Shown here piece after piece: positions 6,348-12,773 of a DNA stretch of 12,865 nucleotides. The DNA lies in assembly GCA_002506085.1 (NCBI GenBank), contig DAWV01000024.1, positions 3,013-15,877 on the forward strand, read 5' to 3'. The first letter of the stretch is position 1, and each line of letters begins with the position of its first letter. Made by a program: the position numbers and the translations under genes. The notes under the pieces were generated by a model, which worked only from the letters and a program-made list of their open reading frames with translations, searched no databases and was not told where the DNA came from. Origin of the DNA: Methanocorpusculaceae archaeon UBA425 (GTDB lineage Archaea > Halobacteriota > Methanomicrobia > Methanomicrobiales > Methanocorpusculaceae).

Positions 6348-7781
6348 TTATTCTCCGAGAATTTCCGAAATCATGGCATGGATTTCACGCGGATCGGATT
6401 TGCCTTTGGTCTCTTTCATGACCTGACCCACGATGAAGTTTAAGGCACCTTTTTTGCCGGCTTTGTGATCGGCAATTGCCTGAGGGTTGTTCGTAAGAAT
6501 CTTTTCAACGATTCCGCGGAAGCTTTCGCCGGATTCACGGGTGAGACCGAGGCGGGCGACTATCTGCCCGGGGGTTTCCGGAGAACCGGTTCCGGAGAGG
6601 GAGTCGAGCCAGACACGGAGAACATCGATTCCCGCTTTGTCCGTAATCTGCTGGTCGCGGACGAGGACGAGGAGGTCTTTGAACTGACCGGCATGAGAGA
6701 TTATCTTTGATAACGGCATGTCGCGATAGTTGAGTTCGCCGATGAGAATGTCGGCAATCCAGGATGCCGCAATCTGGGAACCGACAGGGGCGATGAGTTC
6801 GTAGAATTCAGCGAGATGAAGGTCGCCCGTGAGAGTCCGTGCATGATTGACGGCGATTCCGTACTGGTTCATGAACCGGTCGCGGCGTGCATCGGGCAGC
6901 TCGGGGAGGACGATGTTATCCATCCAGTCCGAGACCCGGATGACCGGGAGATCGGGTTCGGGGAAGTAGCGGTAATCCGTGGCGGTTTCTTTTGACCGGG
7001 CGGAGGTGGTCGTTCCTTTTCCTTCCTGGAAGTGACGGGTTTCGCGGGCGATAGAGCCGCCTCTCCGGATGAGGTTTTTCTGCCGGGTGATTTCAAAGGT
7101 CAGAGCCTTTTCCACACCTTTATAGGAGGAGATGTTCTTGATTTCGACACGTTCATGTCCTTTGATGGAAATGTTGGCGTCGACACGGATGCTGCCTTCT
7201 TTGTCGGGGTCGAAGACGTCCAGATATTCCAGGGTCGCCCGCAGTTTGTTCAAGAGACGGCGTGCCTCTTTCGGGGAGCAGAGTTCCGGTTCGGTGACCA
7301 TTTCGATTAAGGGGATGCCCGACCGGTTATAATCAACGAGAGTGTAATGACCGCGTTCCTTGTTGCCCATGTGAATAAGTCTGCCGGGATCTTCTTCGAC
7401 ATGGATTCTCGTGAGGTTGACGACTTTCGGGTTGCCGGCATCGTCTTCGATTTCGATATAGCCGCCAAGGGCGAGGGGGTTGTCTCCCATTGTTATCTGG
7501 TAGGCTTTGACGAGGTCAGGGTAGAAGTAGTTCTTTCTGCAGAATTCGGCTTCTTGTGGGATTTTGCAGTTGAGGGCCTTCGCGACTTTGAGGGCGTATT
7601 CGATTGCCTTTTTGTTTAAGACAGGGAGGGCGCCCGGAAGACCGAGACAGACCGGACATACGTGGGTGTTCGGGGCGTCGGCACGGAAATCAGCCGAGCA
7701 GCCGCAGAAGAGTTTTGAAGAGGTGTCGAGCTGACAGTGAACCTCAAGACCGATGACGACGATGTATTCTTCATCCGCCAT
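6348..7781 (-). CDS. gatB: Aspartyl/glutamyl-tRNA amidotransferase subunit B
   Basis: GatB binds the misacylated tRNA and, with ammonia channelled from GatA, phosphorylates and amidates the aminoacyl group. In archaea GatCAB mainly makes Asn-tRNA(Asn), because Gln-tRNA(Gln) is made by GatDE. The 477-residue protein has the usual length. It shows VIGLEVHCQL (9-18), a zinc site of C26, C28, C42 and C45, the RKNYFYPDL motif, the LTRIHVEEDPGR and DYNRSGIPLIEMVTEP stretches of the catalytic cradle, SIRVDANIS, and TDYRYFPEPDLP. The C-terminal third is the helical and YqeY-like tRNA-binding region and ends QVMKETKGKSDPREIHAMISEILGE-like. The ATG directly abuts the gatA TAA (TAAATG), with GAGGCGG just upstream inside gatA, so translation is coupled. 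Confidence 0.97.
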   Translation of the reverse strand: MADEEYIVVIGLEVHCQLDTSSKLFCGCSADFRADAPNTHVCPVCLGLPGALPVLNKKAIEYALKVAKALNCKIPQEAEFCRKNYFYPDLVKAYQITMGDNPLALGGYIEIEDDAGNPKVVNLTRIHVEEDPGRLIHMGNKERGHYTLVDYNRSGIPLIEMVTEPELCSPKEARRLLNKLRATLEYLDVFDPDKEGSIRVDANISIKGHERVEIKNISSYKGVEKALTFEITRQKNLIRRGGSIARETRHFQEGKGTTTSARSKETATDYRYFPEPDLPVIRVSDWMDNIVLPELPDARRDRFMNQYGIAVNHARTLTGDLHLAEFYELIAPVGSQIAASWIADILIGELNYRDMPLSKIISHAGQFKDLLVLVRDQQITDKAGIDVLRVWLDSLSGTGSPETPGQIVARLGLTRESGESFRGIVEKILTNNPQAIADHKAGKKGALNFIVGQVMKETKGKSDPREIHAMISEILGE

Positions 7782-9056
7782 TTAAACCGCCTCCTCGAAT
7801 GCAAGAGCAGCATTCAAAAGGGATTCTTCGCCGAACATTCTACCCATCAGCTGTAAGCCGACCGGCATGCCGTGGGCTGTTCCGCAGGGGACCGAGATTG
7901 CCGGGATTCCGGCGATGTTGACCGGGACGGTCAGAATATCAGCCTGATACATGAGAAGCGGGTCGGAGGTGAGTTCCCCGATTTTCGGGGCCACGTTCGG
8001 CATTGTCGGACCGGCGAGGAAATCGCAGGTTTTGAGAGCGGATGCAAAATCCTTTGCAATCAGCTGCCTTGCGTGCTGGGCTTTGACATAGTATTTTCCA
8101 TAGTAGCCGGCGGAGAGGGCGAAGGTGCCGAGCAGGATTCTGCGTTTGACTTCCTGACCGAAGCCGGCTTCGCGGACTTTCGTGTAGGCGTCGTGCCAGG
8201 GGAGGTTCATTTCGGGTTCGGGTCCGTACCGGACGCCGTCAAACCGGTCCAGGTTGGAACTTGCTTCGCAGGTGCAGGTCACATAGTAGGCAGGAAGAGC
8301 ATATTTCATGGACGGGAGCGAGACTTCAACAGCGGCGGCTCCGAGTTCTTCGAGTTTTGTGATGGCTTCGCGAACTTTTGCCGCAACGTCACGGTCAACG
8401 CCTTCGCCGAAGTATTCCCGCGGGATGCCGATGGTTTTTCCGCGGATATCGGGGATGACTTTCCCGTCATACGGTTTGCTGACGCTTGTCGAGTCTTTTT
8501 TATCGTGACCGGCGATGACGGAGAAGAGTTTCGCGACATCCCGGACATTCGCGGCAAGGGGACCGATCTGCTCGAAGGAGTTGGCATAGGCGATCAGACC
8601 GAACCGGCTGACTCTGCCGTAGGAGGGTTTCAGACCGACGATGCCGCACCATGCGGCGGGACAGCGGATTGACCCGCCGGTGTCGCTTCCAAGAGCCATG
8701 GAGACGAGTCCGCCGGCAACGGCGGCGGCGGATCCGCCGGAACTTCCGCCGGTAACACGGGTCGTGTCATGCGGGTTTAATGCCGGACCGAAGGCACTGT
8801 TTTCGGTGGTCGAACCCATGCCGAACTCATCCATATTGGTTTTGCCGGCGATTGAGGCCCCGGCATTTTTCAGCAGAGTGACCGCATGGGCATCGTAGGG
8901 AGGGATATATCCTTTAAGTATTTTCGAGGCGCAGGTCGTCTCGATGTCTTTGGTGGAGATATTGTCTTTTATTGATACACGGATGCCCGCAAGAATGCCG
9001 GAACCGGTTCCGGGTATTTCGGTTGTATTCAGATAGGCATTGTATTTATCGTTCAT
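7782..9056 (-). CDS. gatA: Aspartyl/glutamyl-tRNA amidotransferase subunit A (amidase)
   Basis: GatA hydrolyses glutamine to give the ammonia used by GatB. The amidase-signature triad is visible as K30 (GIRVSIKDN), the cis-serine in TGGSSGGSAA (102-111) and the nucleophile S129 in GSDTGGSIRCPA. Cys instead of the common Gln follows the Arg in that last motif, a mild variation. I start at ATG 9056 (MNDKYNAYLN), giving 424 residues. A longer open frame to 9155 exists, but its extra residues are the out-of-frame shadow of gatC. This start lies one base after the gatC TGA (TGAGATG) and has GGTGGTC upstream. The N terminus is shorter than in many bacterial GatA proteins but keeps the NAYLN segment. 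Confidence 0.96.
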   Translation of the reverse strand: MNDKYNAYLNTTEIPGTGSGILAGIRVSIKDNISTKDIETTCASKILKGYIPPYDAHAVTLLKNAGASIAGKTNMDEFGMGSTTENSAFGPALNPHDTTRVTGGSSGGSAAAVAGGLVSMALGSDTGGSIRCPAAWCGIVGLKPSYGRVSRFGLIAYANSFEQIGPLAANVRDVAKLFSVIAGHDKKDSTSVSKPYDGKVIPDIRGKTIGIPREYFGEGVDRDVAAKVREAITKLEELGAAAVEVSLPSMKYALPAYYVTCTCEASSNLDRFDGVRYGPEPEMNLPWHDAYTKVREAGFGQEVKRRILLGTFALSAGYYGKYYVKAQHARQLIAKDFASALKTCDFLAGPTMPNVAPKIGELTSDPLLMYQADILTVPVNIAGIPAISVPCGTAHGMPVGLQLMGRMFGEESLLNAALAFEEAV

Positions 9057-9057
9057 C

Positions 9058-9327
9058 TCAGACCACCTTCGGGGCACGGATATAGCCGTCTTCCGGGTTG
9101 TGAGAGTTCCGGAGAGCGTCTTCCTGGGAGATGCACGGGGTGACCTCGTCCTCACGGAAGATATTGACGAGAGGACGCTCGAGAGGTCCGGTTACCTCCA
9201 GGGTGTCGAGGATGTCGAAATATTCAAGAATTGCGTTAAACTGCTCGGTAAATTTACCGAGTTCTGATGATGAAATGCCGATATCTGCGAGTTCGGCTAT
9301 ATGAAGTACGTCACTTTCCTTGACCAT
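9058..9327 (-). CDS. gatC: Aspartyl/glutamyl-tRNA amidotransferase subunit C
   Basis: GatC wraps around the GatA-GatB interface and stabilises the complex. The 89-residue protein matches the family along its length: DVLHIAELADIGIS near the N terminus, the central FTEQFNAILEYFDILDTLEV helix region, NIFREDEVTPCIS, and the closing GYIRAPKVV. It is the first gene of the gatC-gatA-gatB-topA-GGGPS-trmJ run. An AGGA lies about 11 bases before the ATG, a rather distant Shine-Dalgarno. A TATA-like box at 9378-9383 would give a leader of about 28 bases. Confidence 0.93.
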   Translation of the reverse strand: MVKESDVLHIAELADIGISSSELGKFTEQFNAILEYFDILDTLEVTGPLERPLVNIFREDEVTPCISQEDALRNSHNPEDGYIRAPKVV

Positions 9328-9375
9328 GGTTCACTGTCCTTTTTGCATTAGTACAATTGTGGTGAGTGTTTACGG

Positions 9376-9383
9376 AGTTATAA
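9376..9383 (-). promoter_or_regulatory. Probable TATA box of the gatCAB-topA operon
   Basis: On the minus strand CTTATAAC sits about 52 bases before the gatC start codon. A transcript start some 25 bases downstream would fall near 9355. The preceding transcription unit ends in a T8 terminator at 9499-9506, so a promoter is needed in this gap of under 200 bases. Confidence 0.4.
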
Positions 9384-9498
9384 GGGTTGTTACTCAGGCA
9401 TGAAAAATACGCGGGATTACCTGCGGAATATCATAAACGGGTGGTCCCGACCGGAAGAAAAGCGCATGGATATAGTATAGTGCGGTTTTGGCGATGCC

Positions 9499-9537
9499 AA
9501 AAAAAACAGGTGTCCAGATCGGAATTATATCGATCTG
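9499..9537 (-). terminator. Hairpin plus T8 terminator after the SpeD-like gene
   Basis: A perfect 7-bp stem (CAGATCG at 9515-9521 with CGATCTG at 9531-9537) straddles the stop codon of the SpeD-like gene. After nine more bases a run of eight T (minus strand, 9506-9499) follows. This separates that gene from the gatC operon downstream. Confidence 0.6.
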
Positions 9538-9944
9538 AAGTAGACGTTGGTATTCATATTCTGTGCACCGAAGAATTTCTTGCAGAATTCTGCGGCTACA
9601 GAGGGAGCATATTCTTTGCAGCTGAAGATATCGATATAAGCTGCGTTGGTATCATTTGCGAAGTGGGCAGACAGGAGAGAGGTCTCGATCAACTGAGTCA
9701 TGGAGTATCCGGCGACTCTGTCGTTTGGACCGAAGTGGATAATCTGCGGTTCGCCGAAGCGTTTCATATCGATAAGATCAGCCAGTTCGAGAACGAACTG
9801 ATGAATTTTTTCTGCGTCACGAATCGTTGCAGGGTTGCACTCTTTCAGGTCTATTGCGGTGCATAAACCCCAGCAATCGTCTCTCTTAAACTGTACTTCG
9901 ACCTCTGCATCGGTCATTTTGTTTGCTGTTGCCATTTGTTTCAT
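9525..9944 (-). CDS. SpeD-like protein (S-adenosylmethionine decarboxylase family proenzyme)
   Basis: The 139-residue protein fits the short prokaryotic SpeD family, pyruvoyl enzymes that self-cleave before a serine. Around the site the sequence is LIETSLLSAHF (85-95), where bacterial SpeD commonly has LIAESHISIHT. S89, H94 and C109 (DIFSC) keep the spacing of S63, H68 and C83 of the Thermotoga enzyme as I remember it, so processing and catalysis look possible. The Glu before the serine is Thr88 and the following His is Leu90. An N-terminal extension of about 20 residues precedes the GLCTAIDLKECNP region. The ATG at 9944 has GGAGG nine bases upstream; a second ATG is at codon 4. Known family members decarboxylate AdoMet for polyamine synthesis, and some have become arginine or ornithine decarboxylases, so the substrate here is open. 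It stands alone, with no speE-like neighbour. Confidence 0.7.
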   Translation of the reverse strand: MKQMATANKMTDAEVEVQFKRDDCWGLCTAIDLKECNPATIRDAEKIHQFVLELADLIDMKRFGEPQIIHFGPNDRVAGYSMTQLIETSLLSAHFANDTNAAYIDIFSCKEYAPSVAAEFCKKFFGAQNMNTNVYFRSI

Positions 9945-9970
9945 AGATAAAGTCCTCCCACCGTGGCGTT

Positions 9971-10027
9971 TTTTCGCGAACGAAAATATGTCCGCTGTTT
10001 CGCCTCAGACAAAAAAATGTCTGGGGC
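9971..10027 (-). promoter_or_regulatory. Structured 5' leader of the SpeD-like gene
   Basis: Two hairpins lie between a TATA-like AGTAAATAAG (about 10074-10083, minus strand) and the start codon. The upstream one pairs GCCTCAGACA (10002-10011) with TGTCTGGGGC (10018-10027), 10 bp with one wobble and a six-base loop. The downstream one pairs TTTTCG (9971-9976) with CGAAAA (9981-9986) around a tetraloop that is TTCG on the minus strand. A leader of about 110 bases is unusual in archaea, where many mRNAs are leaderless. I recognise no known riboswitch. Confidence 0.4.
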
Positions 10028-10471
10028 TTCATCTATGAGGTTTATCACCGGGCTCCCGATTTGGAAATCCGGCTTATTTACTCTTTACAGCACACGTTGG
10101 ATGATTATATGTCAGCACATCAGGACTTAAATCTATGCATGAAAAAAGTCGATGCAAAAGAGCCCGATTTGAGTTCTAATGGCTTATTCCGGTCCATTTC
10201 ACGTTCTAAGACCCCTGTAACTGTGAAATCTGGTTTCAGGTGATTAAACCCCTTGAAATCAAAAACGGCACAATTTAACGCGAATAAAAAATTCACGGCA
10301 TTTCAGCCGGTGCGCTTTGTCTGACAAAGTGTGTCATACCCCCCTTATTTTTGTAGTTCCGGTGAGGGACGGGGGCAGATTTTCTGCCGGGAATCTGCTC
10401 TGCAGCGGCATAGGGATAGGGAGGAAAATAGGGAAAAAGGAGTTTTCCGGGCGGCCGTCATCCGCAAAATG
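10028..10471. other. Non-coding gap between the SpeD-like gene and the interrupted glycosylase gene
   Basis: No convincing gene is present; the short open frames have no codon bias or start signals. It holds an imperfect direct repeat (CCCGATTTG, 7-9 bases, GGCTTATT at 10055-10078 and 10163-10188), a 15-base palindrome CTTTGTC-T-GACAAAG (10315-10329), and two mutually exclusive hairpins at 10374-10388 and 10375-10398. Short T runs on the minus strand at 10434-10438 and 10425-10428 may terminate the glycosylase transcript. Confidence 0.4.
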
Positions 10472-11038
10472 TCACGGACGAATAATTTCCATCATCTTTG
10501 TTATATCATCGACGATCATCGCGAACTTGGATTTTTCAATCAGGAGATTCCCGCCGGTCATGATATAGGACGGGATTACCCGGGTGGTCCCGAAATAGAA
10601 CTCGCTGTTTCACAGCCTGTAGGTCGCACCTGATGGAATGCAGTTTTTGCCGGTCGCTTTTTTTGCAATCATGTTGAACGACTTTTTTGCAACATCGCCC
10701 ATCAGCATGATTACCCGGAGATTGGGAAACAATGCAAGTTCCTCTTCCAAAAGGGGCAGACTCTGCTCAATGCGTGCGGTGTCCACCGTGTATCCGGTTT
10801 TTGGAAATTTGACCGCATTCGTGAGATAGATTCCAAGAGAGAGGAGTTCTGTACTCGTCTTCACCGAGACCCCCGCCTGCTGAAAAAGCGTGACCGCAGA
10901 CCGCTGATATGCGGAATCATCGCTCCCGTAAAAATCCTGCAGAGAATCGCTTGGGACCACTTCGTTGATCATAACTGCCCGGATTATGCCGGGGTCAAGG
11001 GAGGGAACCTTCACTTTTAGTTCTCTTTCGGGAGCCAT
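10472..11038 (-). pseudogene. Uracil-DNA glycosylase superfamily gene interrupted by an in-frame TGA
   Basis: The first part, 142 codons from ATG 11038 (MAPERELKVKVPSLD), resembles the uracil-DNA-glycosylase-like fold: an N-terminal strand, LGIYLTNAVKFPKTGYTV (77-94), and a helix-strand-helix region ending VIMLMGDVAKKSFN with the late ATGKNCIPSGATYRL. It stops at TGA 10612-10610. The same frame then continues with 45 sensible codons (NSEFYFGTTRVIPSYIMTGG, then NLLIEKSKFAMIVDDI...) to a TGA at 10474-10472, matching how I recall family members continuing after GATYK. One C-to-T change of an Arg CGA codon would explain the stop. If functional it would excise damaged bases such as uracil from DNA; as read it lacks the C-terminal quarter. 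Read-through, selenocysteine or a sequencing error cannot be excluded. There is no Shine-Dalgarno; a TATA-like TTTATG about 31 bases upstream suggests a near-leaderless mRNA. Confidence 0.72.
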
Positions 11039-11128
11039 TTAATAAGTATTTGCACGAGGAAATGGCATAAACATTTGCCTACGGACGCGGCGGGAACGAA
11101 GATTTGCGACCAGGTTTTCGAAGGAAAC

Positions 11129-11252
11129 TTGCGGGCCAGGAGGCGAAGCCTTCGAGTACGCCCGCGGTCGTATTGCGCCCCCGTTTTCCCCTCTCCTTGC
11201 GCAAGCCCGGGGGCGAAGCCTTCGCGTACGCCCGCTGTCGTTTTGCGCCCCC
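11129..11252. repeat. Tandem pair of about 70-bp GC-rich repeats
   Basis: Bases 11142-11182 and 11212-11252 are the same 41-base core (GGCGAAGCCTTCG... to ...TTGCGCCCCC) with three differences, 70 bases apart. The CTTGCG that precedes each core is also shared. Each contains a short AGGC-GAA-GCCT fold-back. The shadow open frames over this segment are low-complexity products of the repeat. A partial third copy lies inverted near 12730. Confidence 0.75.
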
Positions 11253-11394
11253 CTTCCCGGTGAACAAAATTGAATTTGCTCAAGCAGGATTCTTTGGTTG
11301 TAATTCGGTATCATGTACGGGATTCTTTTTGATGGCCGCATCATCACACGGAAAACACGGAAATCACACAGAAACACGGAAAATAGAAAGAATC
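11253..11394. other. Non-coding spacer with short ACACGG-type repeats
   Basis: No gene is visible. Bases 11346-11381 consist of imperfect repeats of an ACACGGAAA unit (about 8-14 base period) leading into the left inverted repeat. The right inverted repeat continues past the window edge, so whether these repeats belong to it cannot be told. Confidence 0.4.
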
Positions 11395-11484
11395 GGTTGG
11401 ATGAAACCCATGTAGTACCCTCCCCAGCCCCCACACCGAATTCACGGAAATCAACGGAATTCACGAAAAGGGGGCAGGGGCGGG
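11395..11484 (+). repeat. Left about 90-bp inverted repeat of the accessory island
   Basis: This segment (starting GGTTGGATGAAACCCATG, ending GGGGCAGGGGCGGG) is matched by the reverse complement of 12774-12865 with roughly eight substitutions and two one-base gaps, so nearly 90% identity. The last 30 bases are the best conserved. The pair encloses the AT-rich 2H-phosphoesterase gene. Confidence 0.8.
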
Positions 11485-11509
11485 CTGACCCAAAGGGGCA
11501 GCCTCAGCC

Positions 11510-11577
11510 GAGCAAATCGAAGGTTTGCGAGCAAGCGAGCGAAGCGAGTCGGAGAGATAGTCGATAGACTTGCGAGC
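11510..11577 (+). repeat. Composite hairpin repeat, copies E5 and E6
   Basis: E5 (11510-11530) is GAG, then GCAAATC (from 11512), loop GAA, GGTTTGC, GA, with one U-G pair. The 24 bases at 11533-11556 identical to 66-89 follow. E6 (11554-11575) is a decayed copy with AGTC, GATA, GACT left of its stem and an intact right side CTTGCGA. It lies just inside the left inverted repeat. Confidence 0.7.
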
Positions 11578-11773
11578 GGGTGTGATGCGGAAAGGGGAGG
11601 GGCGATGTGTTCGAGTGAACCAGGATTCCCGTTATGGATTTCTGGATGTACTTCGATTTTGTGTATGACATAAGTGTGGAACTACGCCGCGTAACTCCTA
11701 TCCCAAATAATTTTCCTTAAGGTCGGAATCATCCTATGCATAATTCACATCCAGCCTAACCTTCGAGATATTA
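11578..11773. other. AT-rich non-coding stretch downstream of the 2H-phosphoesterase gene
   Basis: I see no gene. GC-rich repeat sequence gives way near 11620 to AT-rich DNA like that of the following gene, marking a composition boundary. No clear oligo-T terminator is seen just after the gene on the minus strand. Confidence 0.35.
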
Positions 11774-12514
11774 TCAGGTTCTCTGTAGTGTCGATTTAAA
11801 AAAATGAACTATTTTGGGAATTATTCCCTCTGAATCGTGCTTTTGCATATTAGTATAATCCTGACGTCTTAAATATGAATTTGGATCATAATTTCCTTTA
11901 AAGAATTCACCGAGAAGATGAAACGTTCGTGATAATTCACGATTATCGAGTGCTTGATTTCGATTAAGAAGACGACGTTGGAGAAAATCATATTCATAAA
12001 ATATTTTCCCATTTCTCAATAGGGTAGCACGAAGCATATAATGCGTAAATTGTGGTTCCGGCTGATAATCGACATATCGTTTTACTCTGATGAAATCATT
12101 CTCCTCTAAATGCAGAGCTAATGTTGCATGGAACGCAAAATCTTCCCGATAATCAAATTCATTTAAGGAACAATATTTAGCCAGACACCGTGATAAATTC
12201 CAGCGATATTGTTTCAGTGTATCATCCGGCTTGATATCGATAAAAATCACACGTGTAGAATCGAAGTAACTAAAACCCTTGACAGTAAATCTGCAAAATG
12301 GTGCGGCTTCGCAGTATGAAGTAAAATCTTTTACAAGTTGTATTTCATCAGTGGTTGAAAAACCCCCAACAAGTGAGATATGAGGCACTGGTTTTTTGGG
12401 CTGGGCATAATGCAGATGAAACTTGTTCGTTAGATGCAAAATCATCTCACGAATTTCTTGTTTGGAAGAGCCCTGAAACCGATATTCAATGAGATAGTTT
12501 GCGTCGTTTTTCAT
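11774..12514 (-). CDS. 2H phosphoesterase / 2'-5' RNA ligase superfamily protein
   Basis: The 246-residue protein carries the two hallmark H-x-T/S-x motifs of the 2H fold: HISL (H45, S47) and HATL (H129, T131), 84 residues apart. The N-terminal strand YLIEYRFQG (8-15) and hydrophobic strands before and after the motifs fit the duplicated fold. Family members cleave 2',3'-cyclic phosphates or join or hydrolyse 2'-5' linked nucleotides, in RNA repair, tRNA processing or cyclic nucleotide signalling. Which applies here is unknown. After about residue 180 there is a basic, aromatic extension (RRLLNRNQALDNRELSRTFH onward) beyond the core fold. The gene is clearly richer in A and T than its neighbours and lies between inverted repeats, which suggests acquisition by transfer. 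No operon partner is present. The start at 12514 has no Shine-Dalgarno and fits a leaderless transcript. Confidence 0.8.
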   Translation of the reverse strand: MKNDANYLIEYRFQGSSKQEIREMILHLTNKFHLHYAQPKKPVPHISLVGGFSTTDEIQLVKDFTSYCEAAPFCRFTVKGFSYFDSTRVIFIDIKPDDTLKQYRWNLSRCLAKYCSLNEFDYREDFAFHATLALHLEENDFIRVKRYVDYQPEPQFTHYMLRATLLRNGKIFYEYDFLQRRLLNRNQALDNRELSRTFHLLGEFFKGNYDPNSYLRRQDYTNMQKHDSEGIIPKIVHFFKSTLQRT

Positions 12515-12532
12515 GCTGGTTCATCGTTTTTT

Positions 12533-12540
12533 CTTATAAG
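12533..12540 (-). promoter_or_regulatory. TATA box of the 2H-phosphoesterase gene (leaderless transcript)
   Basis: CTTATAAG is centred about 23 bases before the ATG at 12514. With normal archaeal spacing, transcription would begin at or next to the start codon, agreeing with the absence of a ribosome binding site. Confidence 0.5.
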
Positions 12541-12773
12541 ATGCACTATTCAAGTAAAATTGATCGGTGTATAATTAATGTGTTCGACACTTACATTAAT
12601 ACTTTTACGCTGAAAATACCGACAGACATCCGGGAAAGGCAAATTCCTTGTGAACGGAAAAATATCCGCTCTCGTTAATCTGTCAAGACAGTTCACACAT
12701 CCCGGGAATGGGAAGATCTCCGCCGCGTCTGGCTTCGCCCCTGGATTCGCGCAAGGGGGGGAAGTGACCACTT
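12541..12773. other. Non-coding segment between the 2H gene and the right inverted repeat
   Basis: It begins AT-rich and becomes GC-rich from about 12640. It contains an 8-bp hairpin (ATTAATGT at 12574-12581 with ACATTAAT at 12593-12600). A partial inverted copy of the 70-bp repeat lies at about 12730-12757 (reverse complement CTTGCGCGAATCCAGGGGCGAAGCC-like). An 8-2-8 palindrome GGGAAGTG-AC-CACTTCCC at 12759-12776 abuts the right inverted repeat. The open frame covering 12550-12771 is repeat-derived and not a credible gene. Confidence 0.5.

Noticed and set aside
7872..8672. 266-codon plus-strand open frame opposite gatA
   Set aside because: The residue pattern (repeating Gly, Asp, Phe and Val) is what results from reading the antisense of a GC-biased gene, and the gatA catalytic motifs on the other strand are clear.
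9057..9155. Upstream extension of gatA by 33 codons
   Set aside because: It overlaps gatC entirely, is rich in Arg, Ser and Thr as expected of a shifted frame, and the ATG at 9056 has proper spacing after the gatC stop.
10061..10243. 60-codon plus-strand open frame in the intergenic gap
   Set aside because: It has no ribosome binding site, no recognisable motif and no supporting context.
9438..10592. Shared GGGTGGTCCCG string near 9440 and 10582
   Set aside because: The match is only 11 bases, one copy lies within coding sequence, and the surroundings do not align.
10610..10612. Selenocysteine at the in-frame TGA of the glycosylase gene
   Set aside because: I see no selenium insertion element and know of no selenoprotein in this family. 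An Arg-to-stop change is simpler, so recoding is kept only as a remote option.
11017..11464. Overlapping open frames in the repeat region
   Set aside because: They encode the same low-complexity Gly, Arg and Ala strings in several frames, and their length follows from the GC-rich tandem repeats.
12550..12771. 73-codon minus-strand open frame near the right arm
   Set aside because: Its beginning is translated from the inverted copy of the GC-rich repeat, and there is no promoter or similarity to support a gene.
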